NCBI GenBank assembly: GCA_934590505.1
Contig: CAKTPC010000011.1
Coordinates: 1-29,273, forward strand
Direction: 5' to 3'
Source of the DNA: an uncultured Oscillospiraceae bacterium
GTDB lineage: Bacteria; Bacillota; Clostridia; Oscillospirales; Oscillospiraceae
DNA: 29,273 nt
In this document: positions 16,818-25,067 of the stretch, piece by piece
Numbering within the stretch: position 1 is the stretch's first letter
How the letters are laid out: every line of letters starts with the position of its first letter
Program-made: the position numbers and the translations under genes
Notes under the pieces: model-generated
The model's input: only the letters and a program-made list of their open reading frames with translations
Databases searched by the model: none
Told to the model about the DNA's origin: nothing

Positions 16818-16840
16818 GACTGATTTGACGCCAATCTTCC
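16818..16840. repeat. 23-bp motif shared with ATPase upstream region
   Basis: The 23 bases here differ at only two positions from 25816-25838, where the sequence precedes the AAA_14 ATPase. The core is ACGCCAATCTTCC. On the minus strand both read EDWR.IS, so the pair could be the common tail of a lost gene or a shared upstream control element. The rest of 16791-16940 has no gene that I can support. Confidence 0.5.
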
Positions 16841-16943
16841 TGCGAGTTCGCCGCCACCCCTCTGAAATATCCCGGCAACTCATGCCACATAAGGTCTTTA
16901 AGTAACGGCCGTCCTTCTAAAAGAAAATTAACAAAAAATTTTG

Positions 16944-16972
16944 TTGACATTCTTTCGGAACTATCATATAGT
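16944..16972 (+). promoter_or_regulatory. Near-perfect promoter of the NYN leader
   Basis: TTGACA (16944-16949) and TATAGT (16967-16972) are 17 bases apart. Transcription would start near 16979 and give a leader of about 115 bases before the NYN gene. Confidence 0.8.
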
Positions 16973-16979
16973 GGCACCA

Positions 16980-17083
16980 ACTAGTAGAGGTTATTCTACA
17001 AGTCTTTGGTTGCTAAACAGGCTCTTGGTAGTAAGCTCCCCGCGTATATGGGGTTCTGCTGAATCCTTGAGCCTTATTTTTTT
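16980..17083 (+). ncRNA. Structured leader or small RNA ending in a terminator-like stem
   Basis: The leader holds a GTAGA-6-TCTAC hairpin (about 16984-16999), then a long closed domain in which AGGCTC (17019-17024) pairs with GAGCCT (17069-17074) around an inner CCCC-8-GGGG hairpin. TATTTTTTT follows at once, and the ribosome binding site of the NYN gene comes next. This arrangement fits an attenuator or an independent RNA of about 100 bases. I do not recognise it as a known riboswitch class. Confidence 0.45.
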
Positions 17084-17095
17084 GGAGAGACAGAT

Positions 17096-17792
17096 ATGAT
17101 ACGCGCAGCTATTCTTGTTGACGGCGGGTTCTATCGGAAACGCGCAAGGTATTTATGGGGTGAAAAAACAGCAGAACAACGAGCTGCCGAATTAAAAGCT
17201 TATTGTAAAGCACATCTAAAACCGAAAAAAGATTCTGAAGAAAGCTACCTGTACAGAATTTTTATTACGATTGCGCTCCAATTGGGAGAAAAGTGTTTAT
17301 CATCCTCTGACGAAGAAAAATATAGATCTTGACAAGTCTGATACATATAAGTGGTCTTGTGAATTCTTAGAGCAATTAAAGCAGGCGAGAAAATTTGCGT
17401 TACGGCTTGGCACAATGTCAGATCAAGTTAATTACAACTTGAAGCCGTCTGTAACTAAAGACATTTGTGCAGGAAAGCGTACAGTTGATTCTTTGACCGA
17501 ACATGATTTCATGTTCAATGCCCAGCAAAAAGGCGTTGATATGAAAATCGGTGTTGACATTGCCTCCCTTGCGTATAAGCATCAGGTAGATCAAATAGTC
17601 TTAATTGCAGGTGATAGCGATTTTGTCCCCGCTGCAAAGCTAGCGAGACGGGAAGGTATAGATTTTGTCCTTGATCCAATGGGTAGCGATATACGGGATG
17701 ATTTATTTGAGCACATAGATGGAATTATGTGTCCTTGGGGGAAATCAAAAGCCAAAGTTACACAAACAGATGTAAAACTTATAAATGTGTAA
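17096..17792 (+). pseudogene. NYN-domain (PIN-like) ribonuclease, frameshifted
   Basis: Two frames together make one NYN-domain protein of about 230 residues. The first starts MIRAAILVDGGFYRKRARYL with the metal-binding Asp9, and the second carries YHPLTKKNIDLDKSD, then LIAGDSDFVPAAK with the second acidic motif. Between about 17257 and 17297 the expected continuation YYDCAPIGRKV is readable in a third frame, so there are two shifts, at TTTTT and at GTGTTT. NYN proteins are single-strand or structured-RNA nucleases. TTTGGAGAGA precedes the ATG. The shifts could be real decay, phase variation in short T runs or sequencing error. Confidence 0.8.
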
Positions 17793-17848
17793 TGCCGTAT
17801 TTTTGCGGAGATTGTTCAACTGTCGAAAATGAATTTTTCCGAACTTGA

Positions 17849-18049
17849 AAAATTGAAGACCTTGGTGCTGCGACGGGCTGGGTGTCTCCTCTATCGGCGG
17901 CGGACAAAGAGTTTATCAAGTACTTCCGCTCGGTCTTTAAGAGATATAACATTAACCCATCTAAGGCGACCCGTCTTGAATATGGTATCGTCGAAAGCGA
18001 GCCTGTTTCTATAAGTCTCTGCAAACGCACAAATGCCGATAAAGCCTGA
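17849..18049 (+). pseudogene. Orphan C-terminal coding remnant, unknown family
   Basis: An open stretch of 66 codons without a start reads EDLGAATGWVSPLSAADKEF and ends SEPVSISLCKRTNADKA. Its composition looks protein-like and it closes at a normal stop, but an in-frame TGA lies just before it and there is no ribosome binding site. I do not recognise the family. It may be the tail of a gene cut off by the rearrangements that placed the NYN gene here. Confidence 0.3.
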
Positions 18050-18119
18050 TATGACAGGTATTTTCAGATGAAGCTGATCCATATAAGTTCATGTTTCCCT
18101 ACGCATCCCCACGCGGGAA

Positions 18120-18137
18120 TGGCGTAAAAATGGCGTA
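18120..18137 (+). repeat. TGGCGTA tandem pair
   Basis: TGGCGTA occurs at 18120 and 18131, an 11-base period. The layout resembles the TGACCCA pairs near the tRNA-like sites. The interval 18050-18196 contains no supported gene, so this may be another integrase arm-type relic. Confidence 0.3.
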
Positions 18138-18196
18138 GCGGAACCGGCGATACGCAGTTGCGAAAATTGCCTGCTGCAACGTTACTATGATCATTC

Positions 18197-18233
18197 AATC
18201 AGTCCTGCTTTAGAGCGGGACTGATTTTCTTTT
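18197..18233 (+). terminator. Rho-independent terminator
   Basis: AATCAGTCCTGCT pairs with AGCGGGACTGATT (18197-18209 with 18214-18226; one G-T pair), followed by TTCTTTT. It would end rightward transcription from the NYN region. Confidence 0.75.
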
Positions 18234-18253
18234 AGATATTGCACGAAAAAGGC

Positions 18254-18285
18254 AAAGGCAGCCCCCTTTTGTGAGTGTTGCCTTT
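18254..18285 (-). terminator. Possible terminator of the LysR gene
   Basis: On the minus strand AAAGGCA pairs with TGCCTTT across an 18-base loop, and GCCTTTTT follows. The stem is short and the loop long, so this is a weak call for the end of the leftward LysR transcript. Confidence 0.4.
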
Positions 18286-18300
18286 ATAAATGATATGTCT

Positions 18301-19179
18301 TCAATTCTCTTCCAAATATTGAATAAACTTCTTCGCTGCCATAGTCGGCTCATTGGCATACATCAATCCATACGGCAATGTGTAATTCGTCTCAAGCGGA
18401 ATTGTCACCAGATTGTTATGAATATCCGTATAGACCGGCTGTGTAATTAAAACATAGCCGTTTACTTCACAGAGTGTAAAGGTATCCACATCATACCGCT
18501 TAGAATCCACAATTTGAACCGTCGGGTAATGATTTCGGATATGATTCCGAAAGTCGTCCACTTCTTTAGAAACGCCCTCAATCGGCATAACAATGTACTC
18601 ACCATTCAGGTCTTGCATGGTGAGCTTTTTCATACCTGCCAGTCTGTGATTTTTGGCAACTGCACAGCAGATGGGAGTACGATCCAGCTCTAAAAACTGG
18701 CACAAACCATCCCATCCGGCAGAACCATAAACGCCTTCAAACAGATCGAAATATACGCCTAACGCAGAGAAAACCTCGCCCCGATTCTGATATTCCGTCA
18801 TGGGGAGAATTTCAATTTTCAGTTCCGGATGTTTTTCGCTGACCTGTGTCCAGAGATCAGGCAGCAATCGGCATTTATAAAGCAGTGAAGTGCCGATCCG
18901 CACGGTGGTTTCCGAAGATTCTGCCAATCGCCGTGCTTTGTTCAGTGCGTCCTGTGATAACCGGATGATGGTCTTGGCATCCTCATACAAAGACCGCCCG
19001 GCAGGTGTCAGCTTTACCCCGTGATTGGAGCGGACAAACAGCTTAAAGCCGCAGCTTGCTTCCAGCAAATTGATTTGCTGAATAATCGCAGGCGCAGAAA
19101 TATACATGGCCTCCGCAGCCTTGCTGAAGCTGCCGGAATTCGCCACTTTGATAAAGGCATCCAACTGTGGATTGTACAT
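18301..19179 (-). CDS. LysR family transcriptional regulator
   Basis: A 292-residue LysR regulator with winged helix-turn-helix AFIKVANSGSFSKAAEAMYI and a full effector domain. I choose the second of two nearby ATG codons (19179), because GGGAGG lies seven bases before it, while the first ATG almost touches that site. It diverges from the eight-cistron redox operon and very likely controls it. It resembles the LysR at 12094, in line with duplication of a LysR/aldo-keto reductase/MATE module. The inducer may be a quinone, aldehyde or other electrophile, given the target genes; this is inference. Confidence 0.9.
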   Translation of the reverse strand: MYNPQLDAFIKVANSGSFSKAAEAMYISAPAIIQQINLLEASCGFKLFVRSNHGVKLTPAGRSLYEDAKTIIRLSQDALNKARRLAESSETTVRIGTSLLYKCRLLPDLWTQVSEKHPELKIEILPMTEYQNRGEVFSALGVYFDLFEGVYGSAGWDGLCQFLELDRTPICCAVAKNHRLAGMKKLTMQDLNGEYIVMPIEGVSKEVDDFRNHIRNHYPTVQIVDSKRYDVDTFTLCEVNGYVLITQPVYTDIHNNLVTIPLETNYTLPYGLMYANEPTMAAKKFIQYLEEN

Positions 19180-19192
19180 TGTCATTCCTCCC

Positions 19193-19214
19193 GCTTAAAG
19201 TTATGACTTTAAGC
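19193..19214. promoter_or_regulatory. Perfect inverted repeat between LysR and redox operon
   Basis: GCTTAAAGT and ACTTTAAGC form 9-base perfect arms around TATG. The site falls just downstream of the predicted leftward promoter start, so it could block LysR transcription (autoregulation) or form a hairpin in the LysR leader. Confidence 0.45.
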
Positions 19215-19215
19215 T

Positions 19216-19244
19216 ATGATAACATATCCGAACTTCCGAAGCAA
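19216..19244 (-). promoter_or_regulatory. Promoter of the LysR gene with CTATG..CATA motif
   Basis: On the minus strand TTGCTT (19244-19239) and TATCAT (19221-19216) are 17 bases apart. The -10 box overlaps CTATG-ATAA-CATA (19214-19226), which resembles the operator candidate at 13933. No strong rightward promoter is evident for the operon, as is common when a LysR activator is needed. Confidence 0.5.
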
Positions 19245-19296
19245 GGCGTTCACTGATAAAATAAGTTCCGAACAAAAAAAGAAGTGGAGGCACAGT

Positions 19297-20409
19297 ATGA
19301 AAAAACTCGGTTTCGGACTGATGAGACTGCCGCTATTGGATAAAGATGATTACAGCAGTGTAGACATCGAACGCTTCAAGAACATGGCAGATACTTTCCT
19401 TTCAAATGGGTTTACCTATTTTGATACGGCGTTCCCATATCACAGAGGAAACAGCGAAATTGCTTTTCGTGAGGCGGTGGTCAAGCGGTATCCCCGCTCT
19501 GCTTATACTATCACGGATAAGCTGTCACTTTTTATGATCCATGACGAAAAAGAAATACCGGGATTTTTTGAAAAGCAGCTGCAGCAGCTTGGTGTAGACT
19601 ATGTGGATTATTACTGGCTTCATGGGCTGAATGGGCGGACATATCAGCAAGCAGAAGAAATGCACGCATTTGACTTTATTCAAGCGAAAAAAGCCGAGGG
19701 CCAAATTAATCATATCGGGCTATCTTTCCATGATAAGGCTGCACTTCTGGATGAAATCCTGACTGCACATCCTGAACTGGAATATGTGCAGATTCAGCTC
19801 AATTATCTGGATTGGAACGACCCTGCGGTAGAATCTCGTCTTTGCTATGAAGTGGCCGTGAAGCACAACAAGCCGGTCATTGTGATGGAGCCTGTAAAGG
19901 GTGGCAGTCTGATTCAGATACCGGAAACCACAACGCAGCTTTTCAAAGAAACGCACCCTGACCTGTCAACTGCATCGTGGGCCATTCGCTTTGCAGCGTC
20001 CCCCTCTCATGTGATGATGGTGCTGTCCGGCATGAGTGATGAACAGCAGGTCGAGGATAACATCAGCTACATGAAGGACTTTCATCCCCTTGATGAAAAG
20101 GAACGGCAGGTGGTAGAGCAGGCTGTGAAAATCATTCGTGCTTCGGAGGTGATCCCCTGCACAGCCTGCCGTTATTGCACGGATACCTGCCCCAAGAAAA
20201 TTGCCATCCCAGACTACTTCGCTATTTATAACAACATGAAACGCTCCGGGGCTGCGGTGAGGCTGACGACTCAGACGTATTACAGCACCCTGACACAAAC
20301 GCATGGAAAGGCTTCGGAATGCTTGAAATGCGGAAAGTGCGAAAAACTCTGTCCGCAGCATTTGCCCATTCGTAAATACTTGCAGGATGTAGCTGCGGCA
20401 TTGGAATAA
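19297..20409 (+). CDS. Aldo/keto reductase with C-terminal 2[4Fe-4S] ferredoxin domain
   Basis: A 370-residue fusion. The barrel keeps Asp43, Tyr48, Lys75 and His109. The C-terminal part carries two cysteine sets, Cys288/291/294/298 (CTACRYCTDTCP) and Cys342/345/348/352 (CLKCGKCEKLCP), typical of two 4Fe-4S clusters. Members of this group are predicted to couple carbonyl reduction to electron transfer, not only to NADPH. GTGGAGG precedes ATG 19297; the frame stays open back to 19216, across the intergenic region. It leads the redox operon and is followed 13 bases later by a simple aldo/keto reductase. The physiological electron partner is unknown. Confidence 0.92.
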   Translation: MKKLGFGLMRLPLLDKDDYSSVDIERFKNMADTFLSNGFTYFDTAFPYHRGNSEIAFREAVVKRYPRSAYTITDKLSLFMIHDEKEIPGFFEKQLQQLGVDYVDYYWLHGLNGRTYQQAEEMHAFDFIQAKKAEGQINHIGLSFHDKAALLDEILTAHPELEYVQIQLNYLDWNDPAVESRLCYEVAVKHNKPVIVMEPVKGGSLIQIPETTTQLFKETHPDLSTASWAIRFAASPSHVMMVLSGMSDEQQVEDNISYMKDFHPLDEKERQVVEQAVKIIRASEVIPCTACRYCTDTCPKKIAIPDYFAIYNNMKRSGAAVRLTTQTYYSTLTQTHGKASECLKCGKCEKLCPQHLPIRKYLQDVAAALE

Positions 20410-20422
20410 AGGAGGACTTACG

Positions 20423-21280
20423 ATGGAAGTTATTCAGTTAAATAACGGCGTAAAAATGCCGGTTGCAGGATTCGGCGTGTTTCAAATTCAGGATCAGACA
20501 CAGTGTGAACAACGCGTGGTCGATGCTATTCATGCCGGTTATCGGCTGATCGACACTGCTGCGGTATATGGGAATGAAGCAGCAGTAGGCCGTGCAATTC
20601 AGCATTGTGACATTTCCAGAGAGGAACTGTTTCTCACCAGCAAGCTGTGGGTGCAGGATGCCGGATATGAAGCGGCTAAGAAAGCAATCGACACCTCTCT
20701 TCGGAAGTTACAGACAGACTATCTCGACCTGTATCTGATCCATCGTCCCTTTGGGGATTATTACGGTGCGTGGCGGGCAATGGAAGAAGCCTATGACGCA
20801 GGAAAAATTCGTGCAATCGGTCTTTCCAACTTCGACCCGGCACGAGTTGTGGACTTGACTTTGAACAACCGCATCACGCCTGCTGTCGATCAGGTGGAGT
20901 GCCATCCATTCTATCAGCAGGAGGATACACGCCGCTTCTTGCAGGAACAGGGTATCGTTATGGAGGCATGGGCTTCCTTTGCGGAGGGGAAGAAGCAAAT
21001 TTTTCAAAACGAAACGCTGCGGCAAATTGGAACACAGTATGGGAAAAGCCCGGCACAGGTGATCCTGCGCTGGAACATTCAGCGTGGAATCGTGCCGCTG
21101 GCAAAGTCTGTTCACCGTGATCGCATGGAACAAAACCTGTCTGTTTTTGATTTTACGCTGTCAGCTGAGGATATGCTTGCAATCAGCAGATTGGACGAAG
21201 GTGTTACGCTATTCGGTAGGAATGAAGATCCACAGTATGCAAGAATGATCAACAGCGTGAAAATCCACGGAGAACAATAA
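20423..21280 (+). CDS. Aldo/keto reductase, AKR5-like
   Basis: A 285-residue cytosolic reductase starting MEVIQLNNGVKMPVAGFGVF, with AAGGAGG upstream. The tetrad is Asp44, Tyr49, Lys74 and His107, and the NADPH clamp reads AKSVHRDRMEQN with both basic residues kept. It resembles the enzyme at 15933 along its length (for example DYYGAWRA.EE in both). It probably detoxifies a reactive aldehyde or diketone using NADPH. It lies second in the operon, two bases before the MATE gene. Confidence 0.93.
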   Translation: MEVIQLNNGVKMPVAGFGVFQIQDQTQCEQRVVDAIHAGYRLIDTAAVYGNEAAVGRAIQHCDISREELFLTSKLWVQDAGYEAAKKAIDTSLRKLQTDYLDLYLIHRPFGDYYGAWRAMEEAYDAGKIRAIGLSNFDPARVVDLTLNNRITPAVDQVECHPFYQQEDTRRFLQEQGIVMEAWASFAEGKKQIFQNETLRQIGTQYGKSPAQVILRWNIQRGIVPLAKSVHRDRMEQNLSVFDFTLSAEDMLAISRLDEGVTLFGRNEDPQYARMINSVKIHGEQ

Positions 21281-21282
21281 TC

Positions 21283-22668
21283 ATGCAGCGAACAGTAGAA
21301 GAAAAAACAGAACTGTTTGAAAACATGCCGATTCACCGTGCGGCAATGACGCTGGTAATCCCCACGGTCATCAGCCAGCTTGTTATGCTGGTCTATAACA
21401 TGGCGGATACATGGTACATCGGGCAGACAGGCGATCCGTATCAGGTGGCGGCGGTCACTGTTACTTATCCCATTTTCATGCTGATGAACGCCCTTGCAAA
21501 CCTGTTCGGCATTGGCGGCAGCAGCCTTGTCTCAAGAATGCTCGGAAGCGGAGACCGGGAAAAGACCAGTGCGGTGGTGGCCTTCTCGCTATGGGCGTCC
21601 GGCAGCGTCACGCTTGCGTATTCGCTGATTTGTCTCCTGTTTGGGCGACGGTTTCTTGTGTTTCTTGGTGTGGATGCAGGTACGCTCCCATACGCACAGG
21701 ACTATTTGTTTTGGACGGTCGTGATCGGCGGATTGCCGACCGTACTGAATATGGTCTTGGCGAGTTTCGTTCGGGCACAGGGAGACGCACGGATTTCAAG
21801 TATCGGTATGTCCCTTGGCGGTGTGCTGAACATGGTGATGGACCCGATATTCATGTTTCCAATGAAAATGGGCGTTGCAGGCGCAGCGCTTTCCACCTGC
21901 CTTTCCAATACCGCATCTTTGATTTTCCTGCTGATCCATGTAGTGCGGCATCGCAGGGACTCTCTTGTGGTGATCCCGCTATTTCCCAAAAGGGTGGCAT
22001 GGAAAACACAACGGGATATTTATTCTATCGGAACACCGGCAGCATTACAGATATTGCTGGCCGCAGTTTCTAATGCGGTACTGCTTCGGCTGATGTCGGG
22101 CTACCCGGTGGCGGCAACCTCCGGCATGGGTGTTATGCAAAAGGTCGAAAGTATCCCGTTCCAGGCAATCATGGGTATTTCGAGCGGTGTGTTGCCGCTG
22201 ATTGCATATAATTTTGCTTCCGGAAATCGAGAACGGATGCACAAAGCAGTACAGTTTGCGCTAACACGCGGAATTGCCTGTGCGGTCATTTGCTTCGTGC
22301 TCTGTGAAGCCTTTGCCCCTGTCATTGTCAGATTTTTTGTTGATGATGCCAACTCTGTGCAATATGGCGCGGAGTTTGTGCGGTTACGGACACTTGCGCT
22401 GCCATTCATTACCGTCGAGTTTATGCTCATTGCCGTGTTTCAGGGGATTGGCGGAGCAAAACAAGCATTGTTCTTATCCCTGTTCCGGAAGGGAATATTA
22501 GATTTGCCACTTATGGTATTTTTCAACCTGCTTTGGCCCATGTACGGCCTGATGCTTGTACAGCCGTTTATGGAATGCTGCGGTGCGATCATTGCGGTAG
22601 CGCTATATAAAAAGCTGCAAAATCGATTGGAAATGGGAAAATTGCCTGTTCCGACAAACTCAAAATAA
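21283..22668 (+). CDS. MATE family efflux transporter, MepA-like subgroup
   Basis: A 461-residue membrane protein with about twelve helices. The N-terminal half shows VISQLVMLVYNMADTWYIGQ and the second half repeats the fold. This pattern resembles multidrug MATE pumps of the MepA type. It sits directly behind the aldo/keto reductase with a two-base gap, so the two are likely translated together. Export of an electrophile or its reduced product is the simplest link; no substrate can be named. Confidence 0.92.
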   Translation: MQRTVEEKTELFENMPIHRAAMTLVIPTVISQLVMLVYNMADTWYIGQTGDPYQVAAVTVTYPIFMLMNALANLFGIGGSSLVSRMLGSGDREKTSAVVAFSLWASGSVTLAYSLICLLFGRRFLVFLGVDAGTLPYAQDYLFWTVVIGGLPTVLNMVLASFVRAQGDARISSIGMSLGGVLNMVMDPIFMFPMKMGVAGAALSTCLSNTASLIFLLIHVVRHRRDSLVVIPLFPKRVAWKTQRDIYSIGTPAALQILLAAVSNAVLLRLMSGYPVAATSGMGVMQKVESIPFQAIMGISSGVLPLIAYNFASGNRERMHKAVQFALTRGIACAVICFVLCEAFAPVIVRFFVDDANSVQYGAEFVRLRTLALPFITVEFMLIAVFQGIGGAKQALFLSLFRKGILDLPLMVFFNLLWPMYGLMLVQPFMECCGAIIAVALYKKLQNRLEMGKLPVPTNSK

Positions 22669-22686
22669 TCAGGAGGATTTCATACG

Positions 22687-22746
22687 ATGAAACAGAACTA
22701 TGTAACTTTGAATGATGAAAATAAGATTCCGCAAAGGAGGTTATGA
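22687..22746 (+). pseudogene. 19-residue relic of an aldo/keto reductase N-terminus
   Basis: The mini-frame reads MKQNYVTLNDENKIPQRRL, with its own AGGAGG before the ATG. Its first 15 residues match the start of the reductases in this window (Y.TLNNG..MP), and then the frame runs into the ribosome binding site of the next gene and stops. This looks like an internal deletion that removed a reductase and left its head. It may now act as a leader that couples translation to the acetyltransferase. Confidence 0.6.
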
Positions 22747-23306
22747 TGAAGAAAGAAGAATTTGAACGGGTAGATATGCGTATCCCCGACTATGAAAACA
22801 CATGGGCTGAAATCAGCCGCTCTAGCAGCCTGTGCTTCAAAATCAATCACACAGACCCGATGGAGGAAAGTTCCAGAAGTCTTGTACGGGAATTGATTCC
22901 GGGTATGCCGGAATCCAGTCATATCATGCCTCCTATGCAGATTGACATGGGAGCCAACGTGAAAATCGGAAATCATGTTTTCATCAATCACGGCTTGACC
23001 ATTATGGCGCGGGGCGGTATTGAAATTGAGGATGATGTGATGATTGGGCCGGGAGCGAGTCTGCTGACGGCGAACCACGACTTATACGATCATCAGGTGC
23101 TGTTCTGCGGCAAAGTCACGATCAAGAAAAATGCGTGGATCGGTGCAAAGGCTATGATCCTTCCCGGTGTGACCGTAGGTGAAAACGCTGTTGTGGCCGG
23201 CGGATCCGTTGTCACAAAAGATGTAGAGGCAAATACCGTGGTCGGCGGGAATCCAGCACACGTTCTGAAATATCTGGATTCCCCGGCAAACAGACAGAAA
23301 GGTTGA
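22746..23306 (+). CDS. Hexapeptide-repeat O-acetyltransferase (LacA/Maa-like)
   Basis: A 186-residue left-handed beta-helix acetyltransferase. The repeats IGNHVFINHG, IEDDVMIGPG, IKKNAWIGAK and VGENAVVAGG are clear, and the catalytic His lies in TANHDLYD at about residue 111. The C-terminus GNPAHVLK is typical of maltose and galactoside acetyltransferases. The second of two adjacent ATG codons gives better spacing to AAAGGAGG. These enzymes move an acetyl group from acetyl-CoA to a sugar hydroxyl. In this operon it may acetylate an exported compound or carbohydrate; the role is not obvious. Confidence 0.88.
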   Translation: MKKEEFERVDMRIPDYENTWAEISRSSSLCFKINHTDPMEESSRSLVRELIPGMPESSHIMPPMQIDMGANVKIGNHVFINHGLTIMARGGIEIEDDVMIGPGASLLTANHDLYDHQVLFCGKVTIKKNAWIGAKAMILPGVTVGENAVVAGGSVVTKDVEANTVVGGNPAHVLKYLDSPANRQKG

Positions 23307-23309
23307 ACG

Positions 23310-24317
23310 ATGAAGAAAACGCTATACATTTTATTGATATTCTTGCTGATAGGAATGCTCGCGGCTTGCGGCAATGATGTAACAAACGATTCTGCTTTAG
23401 AGGCTGCACCGTCTGAATCACAAATAGAAGAAACAATAACTTCTGAGACGGAACCGCCCGCCGCAGAACTTATTTCCATTGAACCGGAATTTGATTTGGA
23501 CGCCGGAACCGTCACGCTGAACAATGGCGTTTCCATGCCGATCCTTGGTATCGGAACCTTTGCACTCTCAGACAGTGAAGCGGAGGAATCCGTTTATTGG
23601 GCGTTACAAGACGGCTATCGGCTGATCGACACCGCCCGTATTTACGGTGACGAAGCCGGTGTTGGCCGAGCTATCCGCCGTGCGATTGACGAAGGCTTTG
23701 TTACCAGAGAAGAAATCTTTGTCACCACAAAAATGTGGACAAGCGACTACGATAACGGCGATGCCGCCATCAATGCATCTCTGGAACGTCTGGGGCTGGA
23801 TTACATTGATCTGATGATCCTGCATCATTCCCAGCCGGAAAATGATGTTGCTGCATACAAGGCAATGGAGCAGGCCGTCGCGGATGGCCGACTGAAAGCC
23901 ATTGGACTTTCCAACTACTATGCCCCGGATGATTTTGACCGCATGGTAAATTCCACAAGCATTTTACCTGCTGTTTTGCAGAATGAAACGCACCCTTACC
24001 ATCAAAGCACAGATATGAAAGAACATATCGCGCAGTATGGGACGGTGCTGGAATCATGGTTTCCTTTGGGTGGCCGCGGCAATACACAAGCTCTGTTCAA
24101 TGATCCAGTTATTTCCGCAATAGCAGCCGCTCACGGAAAAACCTCTGCACAGGTCATTTTGAGATGGCATTTGCAGGATGGTCATATTGCCATTCCCGGT
24201 TCTCACAACGAAAAGCATATTCAGGAGAATTTTGATATTTTTGATTTTGAGCTGACATCTGAGGAAATGGAACAGATTGCAGCTTTGAATAAAAACGAAC
24301 GCCTTGGCGATTGGTAA
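23310..24317 (+). CDS. Aldo/keto reductase lipoprotein (extracytoplasmic), NADPH clamp altered
   Basis: A 335-residue protein that starts with a lipoprotein signal, MKKTLYILLIFLLIGMLAAC, with the lipidated Cys at 20, then a linker rich in Ser, Glu and Pro (about 21-62) and a full reductase barrel. The tetrad Asp107, Tyr112, Lys141 and His172 is intact. The clamp that holds the NADPH phosphate in its relatives (KS....R) reads GSHNEKH here: Gly297 replaces Lys and His303 replaces Arg. Both facts argue against ordinary cytosolic NADPH use. It lies three bases after the acetyltransferase and directly before the flavodoxin lipoprotein. It may draw electrons from a membrane partner. Confidence 0.85.
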   Translation: MKKTLYILLIFLLIGMLAACGNDVTNDSALEAAPSESQIEETITSETEPPAAELISIEPEFDLDAGTVTLNNGVSMPILGIGTFALSDSEAEESVYWALQDGYRLIDTARIYGDEAGVGRAIRRAIDEGFVTREEIFVTTKMWTSDYDNGDAAINASLERLGLDYIDLMILHHSQPENDVAAYKAMEQAVADGRLKAIGLSNYYAPDDFDRMVNSTSILPAVLQNETHPYHQSTDMKEHIAQYGTVLESWFPLGGRGNTQALFNDPVISAIAAAHGKTSAQVILRWHLQDGHIAIPGSHNEKHIQENFDIFDFELTSEEMEQIAALNKNERLGDW

Positions 24318-24329
24318 AGGAGGACCACC

Positions 24330-25067
24330 ATGAAAAGATTATTCGCACTGATTTTAGCAGCCGTTATGATGCTGGCTCTTGCGGCCTGCGGAAATTCTGC
24401 CCCGGCAGAATCCGCTTCGGAGGGTGACAGCGAAACAACGAATAGCGCAAATGTGCAGACAGAACCGACCGCTCATGTCAGTGATACGGAGCCAGACGGT
24501 TCGCAGACGGATGATACCACACAGGCTGAACAAACAGAAGGAGGCAGCAATATGTTAGTAGCTTATTTTTCTCTTGCAGGGGAACAGTACGGCGTAGGCG
24601 TGGTTGAGGAAGGAAACACCAGCATTATCGCTCACATGATCGCAGAACAGACCGGAGCCGATCTCTTTGAGATTGAGGCTGTTACACCGTATCCCACTTC
24701 ACATAGCGAGCTGCTGGATGTATCCCGGCAGGAAATGGCGAATAATGCCCGCCCGGAGATTGCCGGCACTGTGGACAACGTGGACGATTATGACACGATC
24801 TTTATCGGCTATCCTAACTGGTGGGGCGATATGCCGATGATCGTTTACAACTTTTTGGAAAGCTATGACCTGTCCGGCAAGACGATCGTTCCGTTCTGCA
24901 CACACGGCGGCAGTGGGCTTTCCAATACGGAATCCACGATTGCTGATATTACGGGCGGCACAATAAAAGACGGTTTTGCAATTCCCGGTACGACTGCTCA
25001 GAATGACCGGGACGCGGCCAAAAGCAAGGTGACGGACTGGCTCAGAGAGGACGGATTTATTGAATAA
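24330..25067 (+). CDS. Flavodoxin-like lipoprotein (extracytoplasmic)
   Basis: A 245-residue protein with a lipoprotein signal ending LALAAC (Cys20) and a low-complexity linker rich in Ser, Thr, Glu and Asp to about 72. It continues as a long-form flavodoxin: LVAYFSLAGEQYG then EEGNTSIIA for the FMN phosphate loop, and FIGYPNWWGDMP for the ring-binding loop. It should bind FMN and carry electrons at the outer face of the membrane. AAGGAGG precedes the ATG. It overlaps the DUF4405 gene by eight bases, so the two are probably made together, which supports a functional pair. Confidence 0.88.
   Translation: MKRLFALILAAVMMLALAACGNSAPAESASEGDSETTNSANVQTEPTAHVSDTEPDGSQTDDTTQAEQTEGGSNMLVAYFSLAGEQYGVGVVEEGNTSIIAHMIAEQTGADLFEIEAVTPYPTSHSELLDVSRQEMANNARPEIAGTVDNVDDYDTIFIGYPNWWGDMPMIVYNFLESYDLSGKTIVPFCTHGGSGLSNTESTIADITGGTIKDGFAIPGTTAQNDRDAAKSKVTDWLREDGFIE

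Noticed and set aside
16792..16980. 62-codon minus-strand frame over the NYN promoter region
   Set aside because: It has no ribosome binding site and overlaps a near-perfect rightward promoter. It may be a decayed gene tail (EDWRQIS), but I cannot support it as a gene.
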